Below, piece by piece: positions 12,758 through 20,543 of a stretch of DNA of 40,113 nt (its first letter is position 1; each line of letters begins with the position of its first letter). A model generated the notes under the pieces. The model was not told where the DNA came from, did no database searches, and worked only from the letters and a program-made list of their open reading frames with translations. A program made the translations under genes and the position numbers. The stretch comes from a virus: positions 1-40,113 of IMG/VR virus record IMGVR_UViG_3300042996_000006; one strand, 5' to 3'.

Positions 12758-13477
12758 ATGGATGGCGGCGCGATGTGGGGTGCGAATCAACTTGACGGCA
12801 TAAGCGGAACCGTTGCACCAACGGCGCAGGGACACGCTCCCGCCCTCGGTGTGACCGGGGCGACGGCATCCCTCGCCGAGCTGGGTCTCCCCCGCTCCGC
12901 GCATGCCGAGCCCGAACCGGGTCCGGTGCTGCCGCAATGGCGAGACCCCTCCGCGAAGTGGATCGTGGTCGAGCACCGGCCCATGGTGGGCGCCAAGGTC
13001 CGCCTCGAGCTCCGGCGTCAAGGCTGGGAGGTGCACTGGCCGCGTGAGGTCGAGCGCCGGCACCGCTGCGACGACGTGCTGAGGCCCTACTTCCCGGGCT
13101 ACATGTTCGCCCTCGCCTGCGGCGGCGTGCCCTCCTGGCGGGACCTGCTCGAGGACGTGCCCTGCGTCATTGGCGTCTGCGGCGTCCGGGAGACGGGCCG
13201 CCCGGTGCACCCGCCCGCGGGCTTCGTGCTCATGCTGATCGAGCTGGCGGGTGGCGCCCTGGATGGCGTGATCCCGGCGAGCGAGGACCTGGTGGTCGAG
13301 CGGGTGAAGCGCCGCCTCGAGCCGGGGGCGCGGGTGGACATCACGGCCGGCCCTTGGGCGAGCTTCTCCGCCGTGGTGCTCGCCGATCGCGGCAAGCGCA
13401 TCGAGGTCATGCTGTCGCTCTTCGGGGAGCCGAGGGTCGTGGCGGTGCCCCGCGCCCGCATCGCCGAGCGCCCCTGA
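12758..13477 (+). CDS. NusG-like transcription antitermination protein
   Basis: Protein of up to 239 residues with the two-domain layout of NusG. An NGN-type domain runs at about 67-165 (KWIVVEHRPMVGAKVRLELRRQGWEV, then LRPYFPGYMFA, a hallmark of the family). A KOW-type segment is near the C-terminus (EPGARVDITAGPWASFSAVV, then RIEVMLSLFGEPRVVAVP). NusG paralogues travel with RNA polymerase and modify pausing and termination. Placed just before the late genes, it may take the role of lambda Q, which is inference. The N-terminal 65 residues are unusual and contain the element at 12786-12824. Starts at GTG 12851 or 12926 are real alternatives. Confidence 0.82.
   Translation: MDGGAMWGANQLDGISGTVAPTAQGHAPALGVTGATASLAELGLPRSAHAEPEPGPVLPQWRDPSAKWIVVEHRPMVGAKVRLELRRQGWEVHWPREVERRHRCDDVLRPYFPGYMFALACGGVPSWRDLLEDVPCVIGVCGVRETGRPVHPPAGFVLMLIELAGGALDGVIPASEDLVVERVKRRLEPGARVDITAGPWASFSAVVLADRGKRIEVMLSLFGEPRVVAVPRARIAERP
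12786..12824 (+). promoter_or_regulatory. Conserved element ATCAA-TTGACG-N7-CGGAACCGTT, copy 2
   Basis: ATCAA (12786-12790), TTGACG (12792-12797) and CGGAACCGTT (12805-12814) repeat the element at 8419-8447 with identical spacing. It runs into a perfect inverted repeat, CCGTTG-CAC-CAACGG, at 12810-12824. No good -10 hexamer follows. It sits at the 5' end of the NusG-like gene, so either the gene starts downstream of it or the element lies within coding sequence. Confidence 0.5.
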
Positions 13478-13587
13478 TGGTGCGACGCACCAACCGAGCG
13501 GCGCCGCGTCGACGTCCGGCCCGATGGGTCCCTCCCGGCTGCGGACATATACGGGGGGCGAGAGCGCCCGACATCGCTAGTGCCGGG

Positions 13588-13634
13588 GTTGCGGGAGGGT
13601 GCAACGCGCAACGCCGGTTGCGCGACACTGCAAC
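13588..13634 (+). repeat. GTTGC/GCAAC repeat cluster upstream of terminase
   Basis: Five copies of GTTGC or its complement GCAAC lie within 47 bases (13588, 13601, 13608, 13617, 13630). The middle two form a perfect 7-base-pair dyad, GCGCAAC-GCCG-GTTGCGC, at 13606-13623. The cluster ends 12 bases before the start of the small-terminase gene. Small terminase subunits bind cos or pac sequences that often sit in just this place, so a packaging recognition site is a reasonable inference. An operator for the late genes is the alternative. Confidence 0.45.
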
Positions 13635-13646
13635 AGGGGCCCTGAC

Positions 13647-14156
13647 ATGCCGCGCCTGACCATCACGGCGATCGCCGCCGCGGTCGGCGTGCACAAGTCG
13701 ACGGTCTCCCGCCAGGTGCGGGCCTGGGGCATCGCCGGCGAAGACGGCCTCGTCGAGCTCGAGGACTACAAGGCGCGCCGCGCCACGAACATCGACCCGC
13801 TGCTGCAGACCTCCGGCCCCGCCGCCGGAACTCAGCCGCCGCCGCGGCCCGCCCCGGCCGGCGGAGAGGACGCGCCCGACCTCCAGGCCGAGCGCGCCCG
13901 CAAGATGGCCGCCGATGCCCAGCTGGCCGAACTCGCGCTCGCCAAGCAGCGCGGCGAGCTGCTGGACCGCGAAGCGGTCGAGCGCGCCCAGGAGGACCGC
14001 GCCAGGTCCCTCCGGGCGCGGATACTGATGGTGCCCCGCGCCATCGCGCATGAGCTGGCGGTGCTGGCCGACGACAAGGCCATCGCCGCGCACCTGACGC
14101 TCGCGCTCGAGCGCGCGCTGACGGAGGAACACGATGCCCTTCCCGGGGCTGCCTGA
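13647..14156 (+). CDS. Terminase small subunit-like DNA-binding protein
   Basis: Protein of 169 residues. Residues 1-30 form a helix-turn-helix (LTITAIAAAVGVHKSTVSRQVRAWG), 50-75 a proline-rich linker, and 75-160 long helices (AERARKMAADAQLAELALAKQRGELLDREAVERAQEDRAR broken into shorter helices by eye). This matches Nu1-type small subunits, which recognise the packaging site and recruit the large subunit. The assignment rests on the layout and on the 23-base overlap with the large-terminase gene downstream. The repeat cluster just upstream is the likely DNA target. Confidence 0.8.
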   Translation: MPRLTITAIAAAVGVHKSTVSRQVRAWGIAGEDGLVELEDYKARRATNIDPLLQTSGPAAGTQPPPRPAPAGGEDAPDLQAERARKMAADAQLAELALAKQRGELLDREAVERAQEDRARSLRARILMVPRAIAHELAVLADDKAIAAHLTLALERALTEEHDALPGAA

Positions 14157-16167
14157 CGCCGAGGCGGCCGTCGCCGCTGCCTGGCGCCGCGGCCTCGCCG
14201 CCCCGCCGCGCCGGACCGTCACCGAATGGGCCGAGGCGAACCGCATCCTCGGCCCGGAGGAGGGGCCGCGTCCCGGGCCCTGGAGCACGTCGCTCACGCC
14301 CTACCTGCGCGAGCCGATGGAGTGCATGTCGCTCCATCACCCGGCGCGGCGCCTGGCGATCCTCGCCGCGTCGCAGTCGGCGAAGACCCAGGCCCTCCTC
14401 AACTTCGGGGGCCAGATCATCGCGGAGACACCGACCACGGTGCTCTGGGTCCTCCCCAGCATCGAGGAGGCGAAGAGCTTCAACCGCGACAAGCTGCAGC
14501 CGATGATCGAGAACACGCCCTCGGTGAAGGCGGCGGTGTTCGACGAGGTCAGCCGTGACGACAGCGGCTCGACCATCATGCGCAAGCGCTTCACCGGCGG
14601 CGTGCTGGAGCTCACCGGCGCCAACAGCTCGAAGGGCCTGCAGAGCCGCACCCGCCGCGTCGTCATCATGGACGAGGTGGCGGAGTTCCCCTCCGAGGCC
14701 GGCAGCCGCGGCGACCCAGTCGGCCAGGCCGAGGCCCGCACGATCGCGCACACGGGCGAGGAGAAGATCGTCCTCTGCTCGACGCCGGGGCTGGAGGAGG
14801 GCGATCCGGGTCCCGGCGGCCGGTGCCGCATCACCCAGGCCTGGGAGGCAGGCTCCCGCGGCCGCTTCATGGTCCGGTGCGTGCACTGCGAGGGCCTGCA
14901 GGAGCCACAGATCGAGCAGCTCCGCTGGACGCCGGGCGCGCCGAAGACCGCGCGCTACACCTGCGCCTGCTGCAAAGAGGAGATCGCCGAGCCCCTCTTC
15001 CGGGGCATGGTCGCCGCCGGCGAGTACCACCACGAGCGGCCGGAGCTGTTCTCCAGCACGCCCAGCTGGCGCTGGAACTGCCTGCACTCGCCCTTTGTCG
15101 ACTTCGCGACGGTGGCGAAGAAGGCGGAGGAAGCGGCCGACGACCCGGCGAAGGCGAAGACCTTCAGCCAGCAGTGGCTCGCCCGGGCCTACAAGCCCGC
15201 GGTCGACGTGCCGAAGCCGGAGATCCTGCGGGAGCGGCGGGAGCGCCGGCCGGGCGGGCGCATCCCGCCCGGTGTGCTCTACCTGATGGCCGCGACCGAC
15301 GTCGGCGCCAACGCCCTCGACTGGGCGGTTTGGGGCTTCGACCGGCACATGTCGCAGTTCACGATCGACGGCGGGATCCTCGTCGGCGACACGAACCTGC
15401 CGGGCGTCTGGGAGGAGCACGACGAGCTGCTCGCCCGCACCTGGCCCGACGCCTGGGGCCGCCCGCTCCAGCCGGAGTGCTGGGGGATCGACTCCGGCTT
15501 CCGCACCCAGGCGGTCTACCGCTACGTGCGGCGCCACGCCTCCCGCCGCAGCCCGCGCGTCATGGCGCTGGATGGCCGGCCGAAATGGGGCCTGCCGCCG
15601 ATCGGCTCGCCTTCGCGACAGGACGTGGACTTCGACGGGAAGAAGATCGGCGAGGTCGAGCTCTGGCCAGTCGGCACCTGGGACCTGAAGAGCGAGCTCG
15701 CCACGGCGCTGAAGCTGACCGAGGCCGGTCCCTCCAACGGCGCATGGCCGAAGGGCGCGATCAGGTTCCACAACGACCTCGACATCGCCTTCTTCCAGTC
15801 GCTGACAGCCGAGGCCTGCGTCAGCCGCATCGTGAACGGTCGCAGCGTCACGATGTGGAAGCGCTTCGGCGCCAATGAGCAGTGGGACCTGGCGGCATAT
15901 ACGCGGGCGCTCGCCCGCCATGCCGCCGACCGGCTGACCGAGGCCGACTGGGCGGCGCTGGAGGCCGAGCGCCTCGGCCCGCCGGAGGAGGCTCAGGCCG
16001 ACCTGGCGCAGCTCTGGGCGCCCGACTTGAAGGCCCAGGCCGAGGAAGCCGCGAAGCGGAAGGCGCAGGGGGCAGCCGAGCAGGCCGCCCGCCGCGCCGC
16101 CCGCACCCCGGCGCGCGCCGCGCTGCCGCGAACCGAATGGATCGAGGAACGGAGGGACTGGCTGTAA
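14134..16167 (+). CDS. Terminase large subunit, lambda gpA family
   Basis: Packaging motor and nuclease of 677 residues, close to the usual length for lambda gpA-type terminases. The ATPase domain has a degenerate Walker A, ASQSAKT (79-85), typical of the family, and a Walker B, VVIMDEVAEFP (D180-E181). A zinc-ribbon-like pair follows (C249-x2-C252 and C277-x2-C280). The nuclease domain has candidate metal-binding aspartates D389 (ATDVGAN) and D453 (WGIDSGF). The last 120 residues are helical and basic, likely for portal docking. GAGGAAC precedes the ATG at 14134. The gene overlaps the small-subunit gene by 23 bases and gpW by one. Confidence 0.95.
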   Translation: MPFPGLPDAEAAVAAAWRRGLAAPPRRTVTEWAEANRILGPEEGPRPGPWSTSLTPYLREPMECMSLHHPARRLAILAASQSAKTQALLNFGGQIIAETPTTVLWVLPSIEEAKSFNRDKLQPMIENTPSVKAAVFDEVSRDDSGSTIMRKRFTGGVLELTGANSSKGLQSRTRRVVIMDEVAEFPSEAGSRGDPVGQAEARTIAHTGEEKIVLCSTPGLEEGDPGPGGRCRITQAWEAGSRGRFMVRCVHCEGLQEPQIEQLRWTPGAPKTARYTCACCKEEIAEPLFRGMVAAGEYHHERPELFSSTPSWRWNCLHSPFVDFATVAKKAEEAADDPAKAKTFSQQWLARAYKPAVDVPKPEILRERRERRPGGRIPPGVLYLMAATDVGANALDWAVWGFDRHMSQFTIDGGILVGDTNLPGVWEEHDELLARTWPDAWGRPLQPECWGIDSGFRTQAVYRYVRRHASRRSPRVMALDGRPKWGLPPIGSPSRQDVDFDGKKIGEVELWPVGTWDLKSELATALKLTEAGPSNGAWPKGAIRFHNDLDIAFFQSLTAEACVSRIVNGRSVTMWKRFGANEQWDLAAYTRALARHAADRLTEADWAALEAERLGPPEEAQADLAQLWAPDLKAQAEEAAKRKAQGAAEQAARRAARTPARAALPRTEWIEERRDWL

Positions 16168-16361
16168 TGGCGACCGACGCCGACATCGCCCGCCTCGAGG
16201 CCGCAATCGCGCGCGGGGAGCTGAAGGTCCGTGCGCCCGACGGGGCCGAGGTCACGTATCGCAGCGTGCCGGAGATGATCCAGGCGCTGTCGCTGCTGCA
16301 GAACCGCATGGGCAGCGCCGACTTCCAGCGCACCACCCTCGCCAGCTTCGCGCGGGACTGA
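16167..16361 (+). CDS. gpW-like head-tail joining protein
   Basis: Protein of 64 residues with the composition and position of lambda gpW: an N-terminal helix (DADIARLEAAIARGEL), two short strands (KVRAPDGAEVTYRS) and a C-terminal helix (PEMIQALSLLQNRM). gpW-type proteins plug the portal after packaging and prepare it for tail attachment. The start overlaps the terminase stop (TAATG), and the portal gene follows after two bases. Confidence 0.8.
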   Translation: MATDADIARLEAAIARGELKVRAPDGAEVTYRSVPEMIQALSLLQNRMGSADFQRTTLASFARD

Positions 16362-16363
16362 CC

Positions 16364-17899
16364 ATGCCCGCCACGCTGCTGGACCGCGCGATCGCGGCCA
16401 TCGCCCCCGGCTGGGGGCGGGACCGCCTCCGCGCCCGCCTGGAATTCGAGGCGCTGCGAGGTTACGCCGGGGCGAAGACGAACCGCCGCACGCGCGGGCT
16501 GAAGGGCACCTCCGGCAGCGGCAACGCCGAGACGGTGTCGGACCTGCCGAAGCTGCGGAATTCCTCCCGCAAGCTGATGCGGGACAACCCCTATGCCTGG
16601 GCCGGCCGCTCGGTCCTGGTCGGCTACCAGGTCGGCGCCGGCATCACGGTCCGGAGCAACACGAAGAACGACGCGCTCGACAAGCGCTGGAACGACGCCT
16701 TCGAGGCCTGGTCGGCGCGGTGCGACATCACCGGCCGGCTCGACTTCCACGGCCTGACCGCCCAGGCCGCCGGGACGCGCGTCGAGTCCGGCGAGGCGCT
16801 CGGCCGCATCGTCCCGCTCTCCCGGCGAGAGGCGCGGGACCGCGGCCTCGACGTGCCGGTCGCGCTGCAGCTGCTGGAGCCCGACCACTTCGACCCGATC
16901 CTCGAGCGACACCAGGACGCGCAGGTCGTGCAGGGCGTCGAGCTGGATGGCTGGGGCCGCCCGCGCGCCTACCACCTGCTGGAACTGCACCCGGGCGAGC
17001 CACTCGGCTTCGGCAACAAGGCCTTCGGCCGCACCATCCGGGTTCCGGCCGCCGAGGTCATGCACCTCTACCGCGCGCATGTCTCGCGGCCCGGCCAGGT
17101 GCGTGGCGTGCCGGATCTGGCGCCAGTGATGACGCGCCTCGCCTCCCTCGACGAATTCGAGGACGCGATCATCGAGCAGGCGAAGATCTCCGCCTGCCTC
17201 GTCGCCTTCGTCACCAGCTCGGCGCCCGAGAACAAGGGGCCGCTCGAGCGGAAGGACGGCGACCCGCAGGACAAGCTCCGCCGCACCATGGCGCCGGGCA
17301 TGATCGAGCGCCTGCTGCTGGGCGAGTCCGTTGAGATGAACCAGCCGCCGCCGATGGCTGGGGTGGACGTGCTGCCGCGGCACACGCTGCGCGCCATCGC
17401 GACGGGCCTCGGCCTGACCTATGACCTGCTGACTGGGGACCTGACCGGCGCGAACTACAGCAGCCTGCGCGCCGGCCGCCTCACCGTGCGGCGGAACGTC
17501 GAGCAGGATCAGTGGCTGATGCTGATCCCGCGCTGGTGCGAGCCCTCGGCGCGGGCCTTCACCCGCGCCGCGCAGCTCGCCGGCGTGCTGCCGGACATCG
17601 CGGGGGAGTGGCCGCTGGAATTCGGCCCGCCGCCGTTCCCCTTCGTGGATCCGCTGAAGGATGCGCTGGCGATCAAGATGCAGATGCGCCTCGGCCTGCT
17701 GAACTGGGGCCAAGCTGTGGCGGAGGCGGGCTGGAACCCACGCGCCCAGGCCGCCGCCATCGCCGAGTGGAACAGGATCCTCGACGACGCCGGGATCATC
17801 CTCGACGGCGACCCGCGCCGGAGCAACGGCTCCGGCAGCGCGCAGGACGCGGCGCAGAACGCCGCCATCGAAATCGCCGCGACCGGCGCGGCCAGCTAG
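16364..17899 (+). CDS. Portal protein, lambda gpB family
   Basis: Portal subunit of 511 residues, the usual size for lambda-type portals. Family landmarks include the N-terminal YAGAKTNRRTRG, the SSRKLMRDNPYAWAGRSVLVGYQVG segment (here split over residues 65-90), LLEPDHFDP, RVPAAEVMHLYR (near 225-240), GQVRGVPDLAPVM and YSSLRAGRLTVRRNVEQDQ in the crown and stem part. Twelve copies form the channel at the capsid vertex through which DNA is packaged. The C-terminus is alanine-rich. It lies between gpW and the protease-capsid gene, the standard lambda order. Confidence 0.95.
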   Translation: MPATLLDRAIAAIAPGWGRDRLRARLEFEALRGYAGAKTNRRTRGLKGTSGSGNAETVSDLPKLRNSSRKLMRDNPYAWAGRSVLVGYQVGAGITVRSNTKNDALDKRWNDAFEAWSARCDITGRLDFHGLTAQAAGTRVESGEALGRIVPLSRREARDRGLDVPVALQLLEPDHFDPILERHQDAQVVQGVELDGWGRPRAYHLLELHPGEPLGFGNKAFGRTIRVPAAEVMHLYRAHVSRPGQVRGVPDLAPVMTRLASLDEFEDAIIEQAKISACLVAFVTSSAPENKGPLERKDGDPQDKLRRTMAPGMIERLLLGESVEMNQPPPMAGVDVLPRHTLRAIATGLGLTYDLLTGDLTGANYSSLRAGRLTVRRNVEQDQWLMLIPRWCEPSARAFTRAAQLAGVLPDIAGEWPLEFGPPPFPFVDPLKDALAIKMQMRLGLLNWGQAVAEAGWNPRAQAAAIAEWNRILDDAGIILDGDPRRSNGSGSAQDAAQNAAIEIAATGAAS

Positions 17900-17910
17900 C
17901 GGAGCCAGAC

Positions 17911-19929
17911 ATGCCCGACACGCCCGCCCCGCCGGAGACCCGGCGGGAACCCCAGGCCATGCTCGCACGCGAGGTGCGCTTCGCCCCGTCCACCTTCGAC
18001 GCCGAGGCGCGCACGGTGGAGGTCGTGTTCACGACCGGCGCCGACGTGCTCCGGCGGGACTGGTGGACGGGCGAGCAGTACATCGAGCGCCTCGAGGTGA
18101 GCGAGGCGGCCGTCGACCTCTCCCGGCTGAACGCCGGCGCCGCGGTGCTCGACAGCCACAGCAGCTGGGCGCTCCGCGACGTGATCGGCGTGGTCGAGCG
18201 CGCCTGGATCGAGGGCGGGGAGGGCCGCGCCCTGATCCGCTTCTCCGAACGGGAGGACGTCAAGCCGATCGTCGAGGACGTCCGCAACGGCATCCTCCGC
18301 AACATCTCGGCCGGCTACTGGGTCAGCAGCTGGGAGGTCACCGAGGCGACCGCCAGCAGCCCGAAAATCAAGACCGCCAAGCGCTGGCAGCCGGGCGAGA
18401 TCAGCTTCGTCCCGGTGCCCGCCGATGCCGGCGCGCAGGTGCGCGCGGCCGACGCCCCGGCGCGGTCCCGCGCCACCACCCCCGAATCCACCCCGGGCCG
18501 CGACGCGGCCCATAACCAGGAGGGCCGCATGGCCGACACCCCGAAGCCGGGCACGGATGCGCCCGGGAACACGACGCCCGAGACGCGCGCGGAGCCCGCA
18601 AAGGCGACGCTGCAGGACCTGCAGGGTCTCGCCAAGCGCGGCGGCCTCGACAGCGACTGGATCGTCCAGCAGCTCGCCGCCGGCGTGACGCTGGATGCGG
18701 CGCGGGACGCCGTGATCGACGCCCAGGCGGCGCGCCGCGCCCCGCCGACGCAGCCCTCCGGTGCTGCCATCATCGGCGATGAGGGCGACAAGGTGCGACG
18801 CGCCCTCTCCGACGCGCTGCTGCACCGCTGCGGCTTGCTCCGCGACGAGAAGGGCATGCTCGTCCCGGTGCCGGAGCATGCGCGCCATTACCGCGGCTTC
18901 CGCATGATCGACTTCGCGGCCGAGTCCATCCGCATCGCCGGCGGCAACACCCGCGGCCTGATGCCGGCGGAGATCGCCCGCGCCGCCCTGGGCCAGCGGG
19001 AGTTCATGTCCCGCGCCGGCATCGGCCTGCACAGCGTCTCCGACTTCTCGAACCTGCTGGCGAACACCGCCAGCAAGGCGCTCGGCGTCGGCTACACCTC
19101 GGCCCGCCGCACCTTCACCCTCTGGGCGCGCCGCCGCACCCTGCCGGACTTCAAGGATTTCCGGGTGGTGAACCTCTCCGGCGCGCCGACGCTGGAGCAG
19201 ATCAGCCCGACCGGCGCCGATGCCGGCGAGATCACCTTCGGCACGATCGGCGAGGGCGCGGAGACCTACCGCCTGGCGCGCTACGGCCGCCGCGTCGCGG
19301 TCAGCTTCGAGGCGATCGTGAACGACGACATGGACGGCTTCAGCCGCGTGCCGCAGATGTTCGGCGCCGCGGCGGGCCGGCTCGAATCCGTGGTGGTGGT
19401 CGGAATCCTCAACAGCAACCCGAACATGGCCGACAGCACCGCGCTGTTCGCGGCCGGGCACAACAACATCTTCGGCAACGGCGTCTCCGGCTTCTCCGCC
19501 GGCGACGGCGTGCTCAACGTCACCGGCCTCGGCGTCGGCCGGCGGGTCATGCGCACCCAGACCGCGCCGAATGGCGACATCCTCGACCTCGAGCCGCAGT
19601 TCCTGCTGGTGCCGGCGGCGCTCGAGGCGGCGGCGCTGCAGTTCACCTCGCAGAGCTACGTCGCCTCCGCGCCGGGGAACATGAACCCCTTTGCGAGCAC
19701 CCTGACGCCGATCGTCGAGCCGCGCCTCGCCTCCGCCACCCAGTGGTACCTGATCGCCAGCAACGACCAGGTGGACACGGTCGAGTACGGCTACCTCGAG
19801 GGCATGGAGGCGCCGCAGGTCACCACCTACACGGACGAGGACACGGACGGCGCGGTGGTCAAGTGCACGCACAGCTTCGGCGCCAAGGCGACCGACTGGC
19901 GCGGCATGGCCCGGGCCTCCGGCACCTGA
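17911..19929 (+). CDS. Prohead protease fused to major capsid protein
   Basis: One frame of 672 residues. Residues 20-175 are an HK97-type prohead protease: H83 in VLDSHSS and S133 in RNISAGYWV fit the catalytic histidine and serine of the U35/S78 families. Residues 180-320 are an alanine/proline-rich, partly helical stretch that could be a scaffold or delta domain. Residues 330-672 are the major capsid protein (for example DFSNLLANTASKALG, AVSFEAIVNDDMDGF and LAAGHNN-type loop segments), probably HK97 fold. An excellent ribosome-binding site precedes an in-frame internal ATG at residue 207. Protease-capsid fusions are known in prophages. Release of the capsid part by cleavage or internal initiation is expected. 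Confidence 0.9.
   Translation: MPDTPAPPETRREPQAMLAREVRFAPSTFDAEARTVEVVFTTGADVLRRDWWTGEQYIERLEVSEAAVDLSRLNAGAAVLDSHSSWALRDVIGVVERAWIEGGEGRALIRFSEREDVKPIVEDVRNGILRNISAGYWVSSWEVTEATASSPKIKTAKRWQPGEISFVPVPADAGAQVRAADAPARSRATTPESTPGRDAAHNQEGRMADTPKPGTDAPGNTTPETRAEPAKATLQDLQGLAKRGGLDSDWIVQQLAAGVTLDAARDAVIDAQAARRAPPTQPSGAAIIGDEGDKVRRALSDALLHRCGLLRDEKGMLVPVPEHARHYRGFRMIDFAAESIRIAGGNTRGLMPAEIARAALGQREFMSRAGIGLHSVSDFSNLLANTASKALGVGYTSARRTFTLWARRRTLPDFKDFRVVNLSGAPTLEQISPTGADAGEITFGTIGEGAETYRLARYGRRVAVSFEAIVNDDMDGFSRVPQMFGAAAGRLESVVVVGILNSNPNMADSTALFAAGHNNIFGNGVSGFSAGDGVLNVTGLGVGRRVMRTQTAPNGDILDLEPQFLLVPAALEAAALQFTSQSYVASAPGNMNPFASTLTPIVEPRLASATQWYLIASNDQVDTVEYGYLEGMEAPQVTTYTDEDTDGAVVKCTHSFGAKATDWRGMARASGT
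18518..18531 (+). promoter_or_regulatory. Internal ribosome-binding site within the protease-capsid fusion
   Basis: A perfect AGGAGG (18518-18523) lies five bases before an in-frame ATG at 18529. Initiation here would make a separate 466-residue scaffold-plus-capsid protein from the same mRNA, as lambda does for Nu3 inside gene C. This is stronger than the sequence in front of the full-length start at 17911. Confidence 0.65.
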
Positions 19930-19935
19930 TCTGGC

Positions 19936-19960
19936 GCGCGGCCCGGGGAACGGGCCGCGC
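19936..19960 (+). terminator. Strong hairpin after the capsid gene
   Basis: Ten perfect base pairs (GCGCGGCCCG with CGGGCCGCGC) around the loop GGGAA, beginning 7 bases after the capsid stop. Only CTTCCCC follows, so it is not a typical terminator. It more likely stabilises the capsid mRNA or gives partial termination, which would raise capsid output relative to downstream genes. Confidence 0.45.
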
Positions 19961-19988
19961 CTTCCCCTGCATCGCGAAGGACACCCCT

Positions 19989-20333
19989 ATGGCGAAGAAC
20001 TTCGTGGCCCCGGGCCACTCCACCACGGTCACCGCGCCCTATGCGCTCACCTCCGGCCAGGGCGCCCTGGTCGGTGCGCTGTTCGGCGTCGCCCAGCACG
20101 ATGCGGCAAACGCCGCGCAGGTCGTGCTCGGCCTCGAGGGCATCTATGACCTGACGAAGGAGCCCTCCCTGGCGATCACCGCCGGCGCGCGCGTCTTCTG
20201 GGACAACACCAACCGCCGGGTCACGACCACGGCGACCAGCAACTTCCCGATCGGCATCGCGGTCGTGGCGGCCGCCGGCGCCGACGCCACGGCGCGCGTC
20301 CGCCTCGGCCCCACCCCGGCCTCCGGCGCCTGA
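19989..20333 (+). CDS. DUF2190-type capsid decoration protein
   Basis: Protein of 114 residues beginning MAKNFVAPGHSTTVTAPYALTSG, the recognisable start of DUF2190 family proteins (sometimes mislabelled as RecA/RadA-like recombinases). They are small beta-rich proteins found directly behind capsid genes and are thought to decorate the capsid. Other landmarks are GVAQHDAANA, EGIYDLTKEP and GARVFWDNTNRRVT, with a C-terminal GADATARVRLG. The role here is inferred from family and from its place after the major capsid gene. Confidence 0.85.
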   Translation: MAKNFVAPGHSTTVTAPYALTSGQGALVGALFGVAQHDAANAAQVVLGLEGIYDLTKEPSLAITAGARVFWDNTNRRVTTTATSNFPIGIAVVAAAGADATARVRLGPTPASGA

Positions 20334-20343
20334 GGAGGGCGAC

Positions 20344-20541
20344 ATGCACATCCGCACCCTGAAGCGCGTCCAGACGCCCGGCGGCCCTCTGGTCGAGGCC
20401 GGCGTCATCCTCGACCTGCCCGAGGCCGAGGCCGCGCCGCTGGTCGAGGCCGGCACGGCCGAGCTCCTCGACCCGCCCGCCGCGGCCGAGCAGCCCGAGC
20501 CGAAGGGCGACGGCAAGCAGGCCGAGCCGCCCCCGGCCTGA
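20344..20541 (+). CDS. Small acidic protein of the head region
   Basis: Protein of 65 residues: a beta-rich first half (MHIRTLKRVQTPGGPLVEAG) and an acidic, proline-rich second half (LLDPPAAAEQPEPKGDGK). Small proteins of this kind are common between decoration and head-tail joining genes, but I cannot name the family. A GGAGGGCGAC sequence just upstream of the ATG at 20344 serves as ribosome-binding site. The next gene starts two bases after its stop. Confidence 0.65.
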   Translation: MHIRTLKRVQTPGGPLVEAGVILDLPEAEAAPLVEAGTAELLDPPAAAEQPEPKGDGKQAEPPPA

Positions 20542-20543
20542 CC

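Noticed and set aside
12786-12820. TTGACG at 12792 as a standard sigma70 promoter.
   Set aside because: No acceptable -10 hexamer occurs 16-18 bases downstream. The conserved part lies between the hexamer positions, which fits a regulator site better.
13479-13491. Perfect inverted repeat GGTGCG-A-CGCACC just after the NusG-like gene, considered as terminator.
   Set aside because: The stem is only six pairs and no T-tract follows. It may be an operator half-site or chance.
13477-13659. A 60-codon rightward frame overlapping the NusG-like stop (TGATG).
   Set aside because: It is arginine/alanine/glycine-rich and crosses the GTTGC dyad cluster and the terminase start. Non-coding control DNA is more likely.
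13663-16206. Leftward open frame of 847 codons opposite the terminase genes.
   Set aside because: Low-complexity R/G/A/L composition; the rightward terminase motifs are unmistakable.
17896-19872. Leftward open frame of 658 codons opposite the protease-capsid gene.
   Set aside because: It is the antisense shadow of a well-supported structural gene and has no recognisable protein features.
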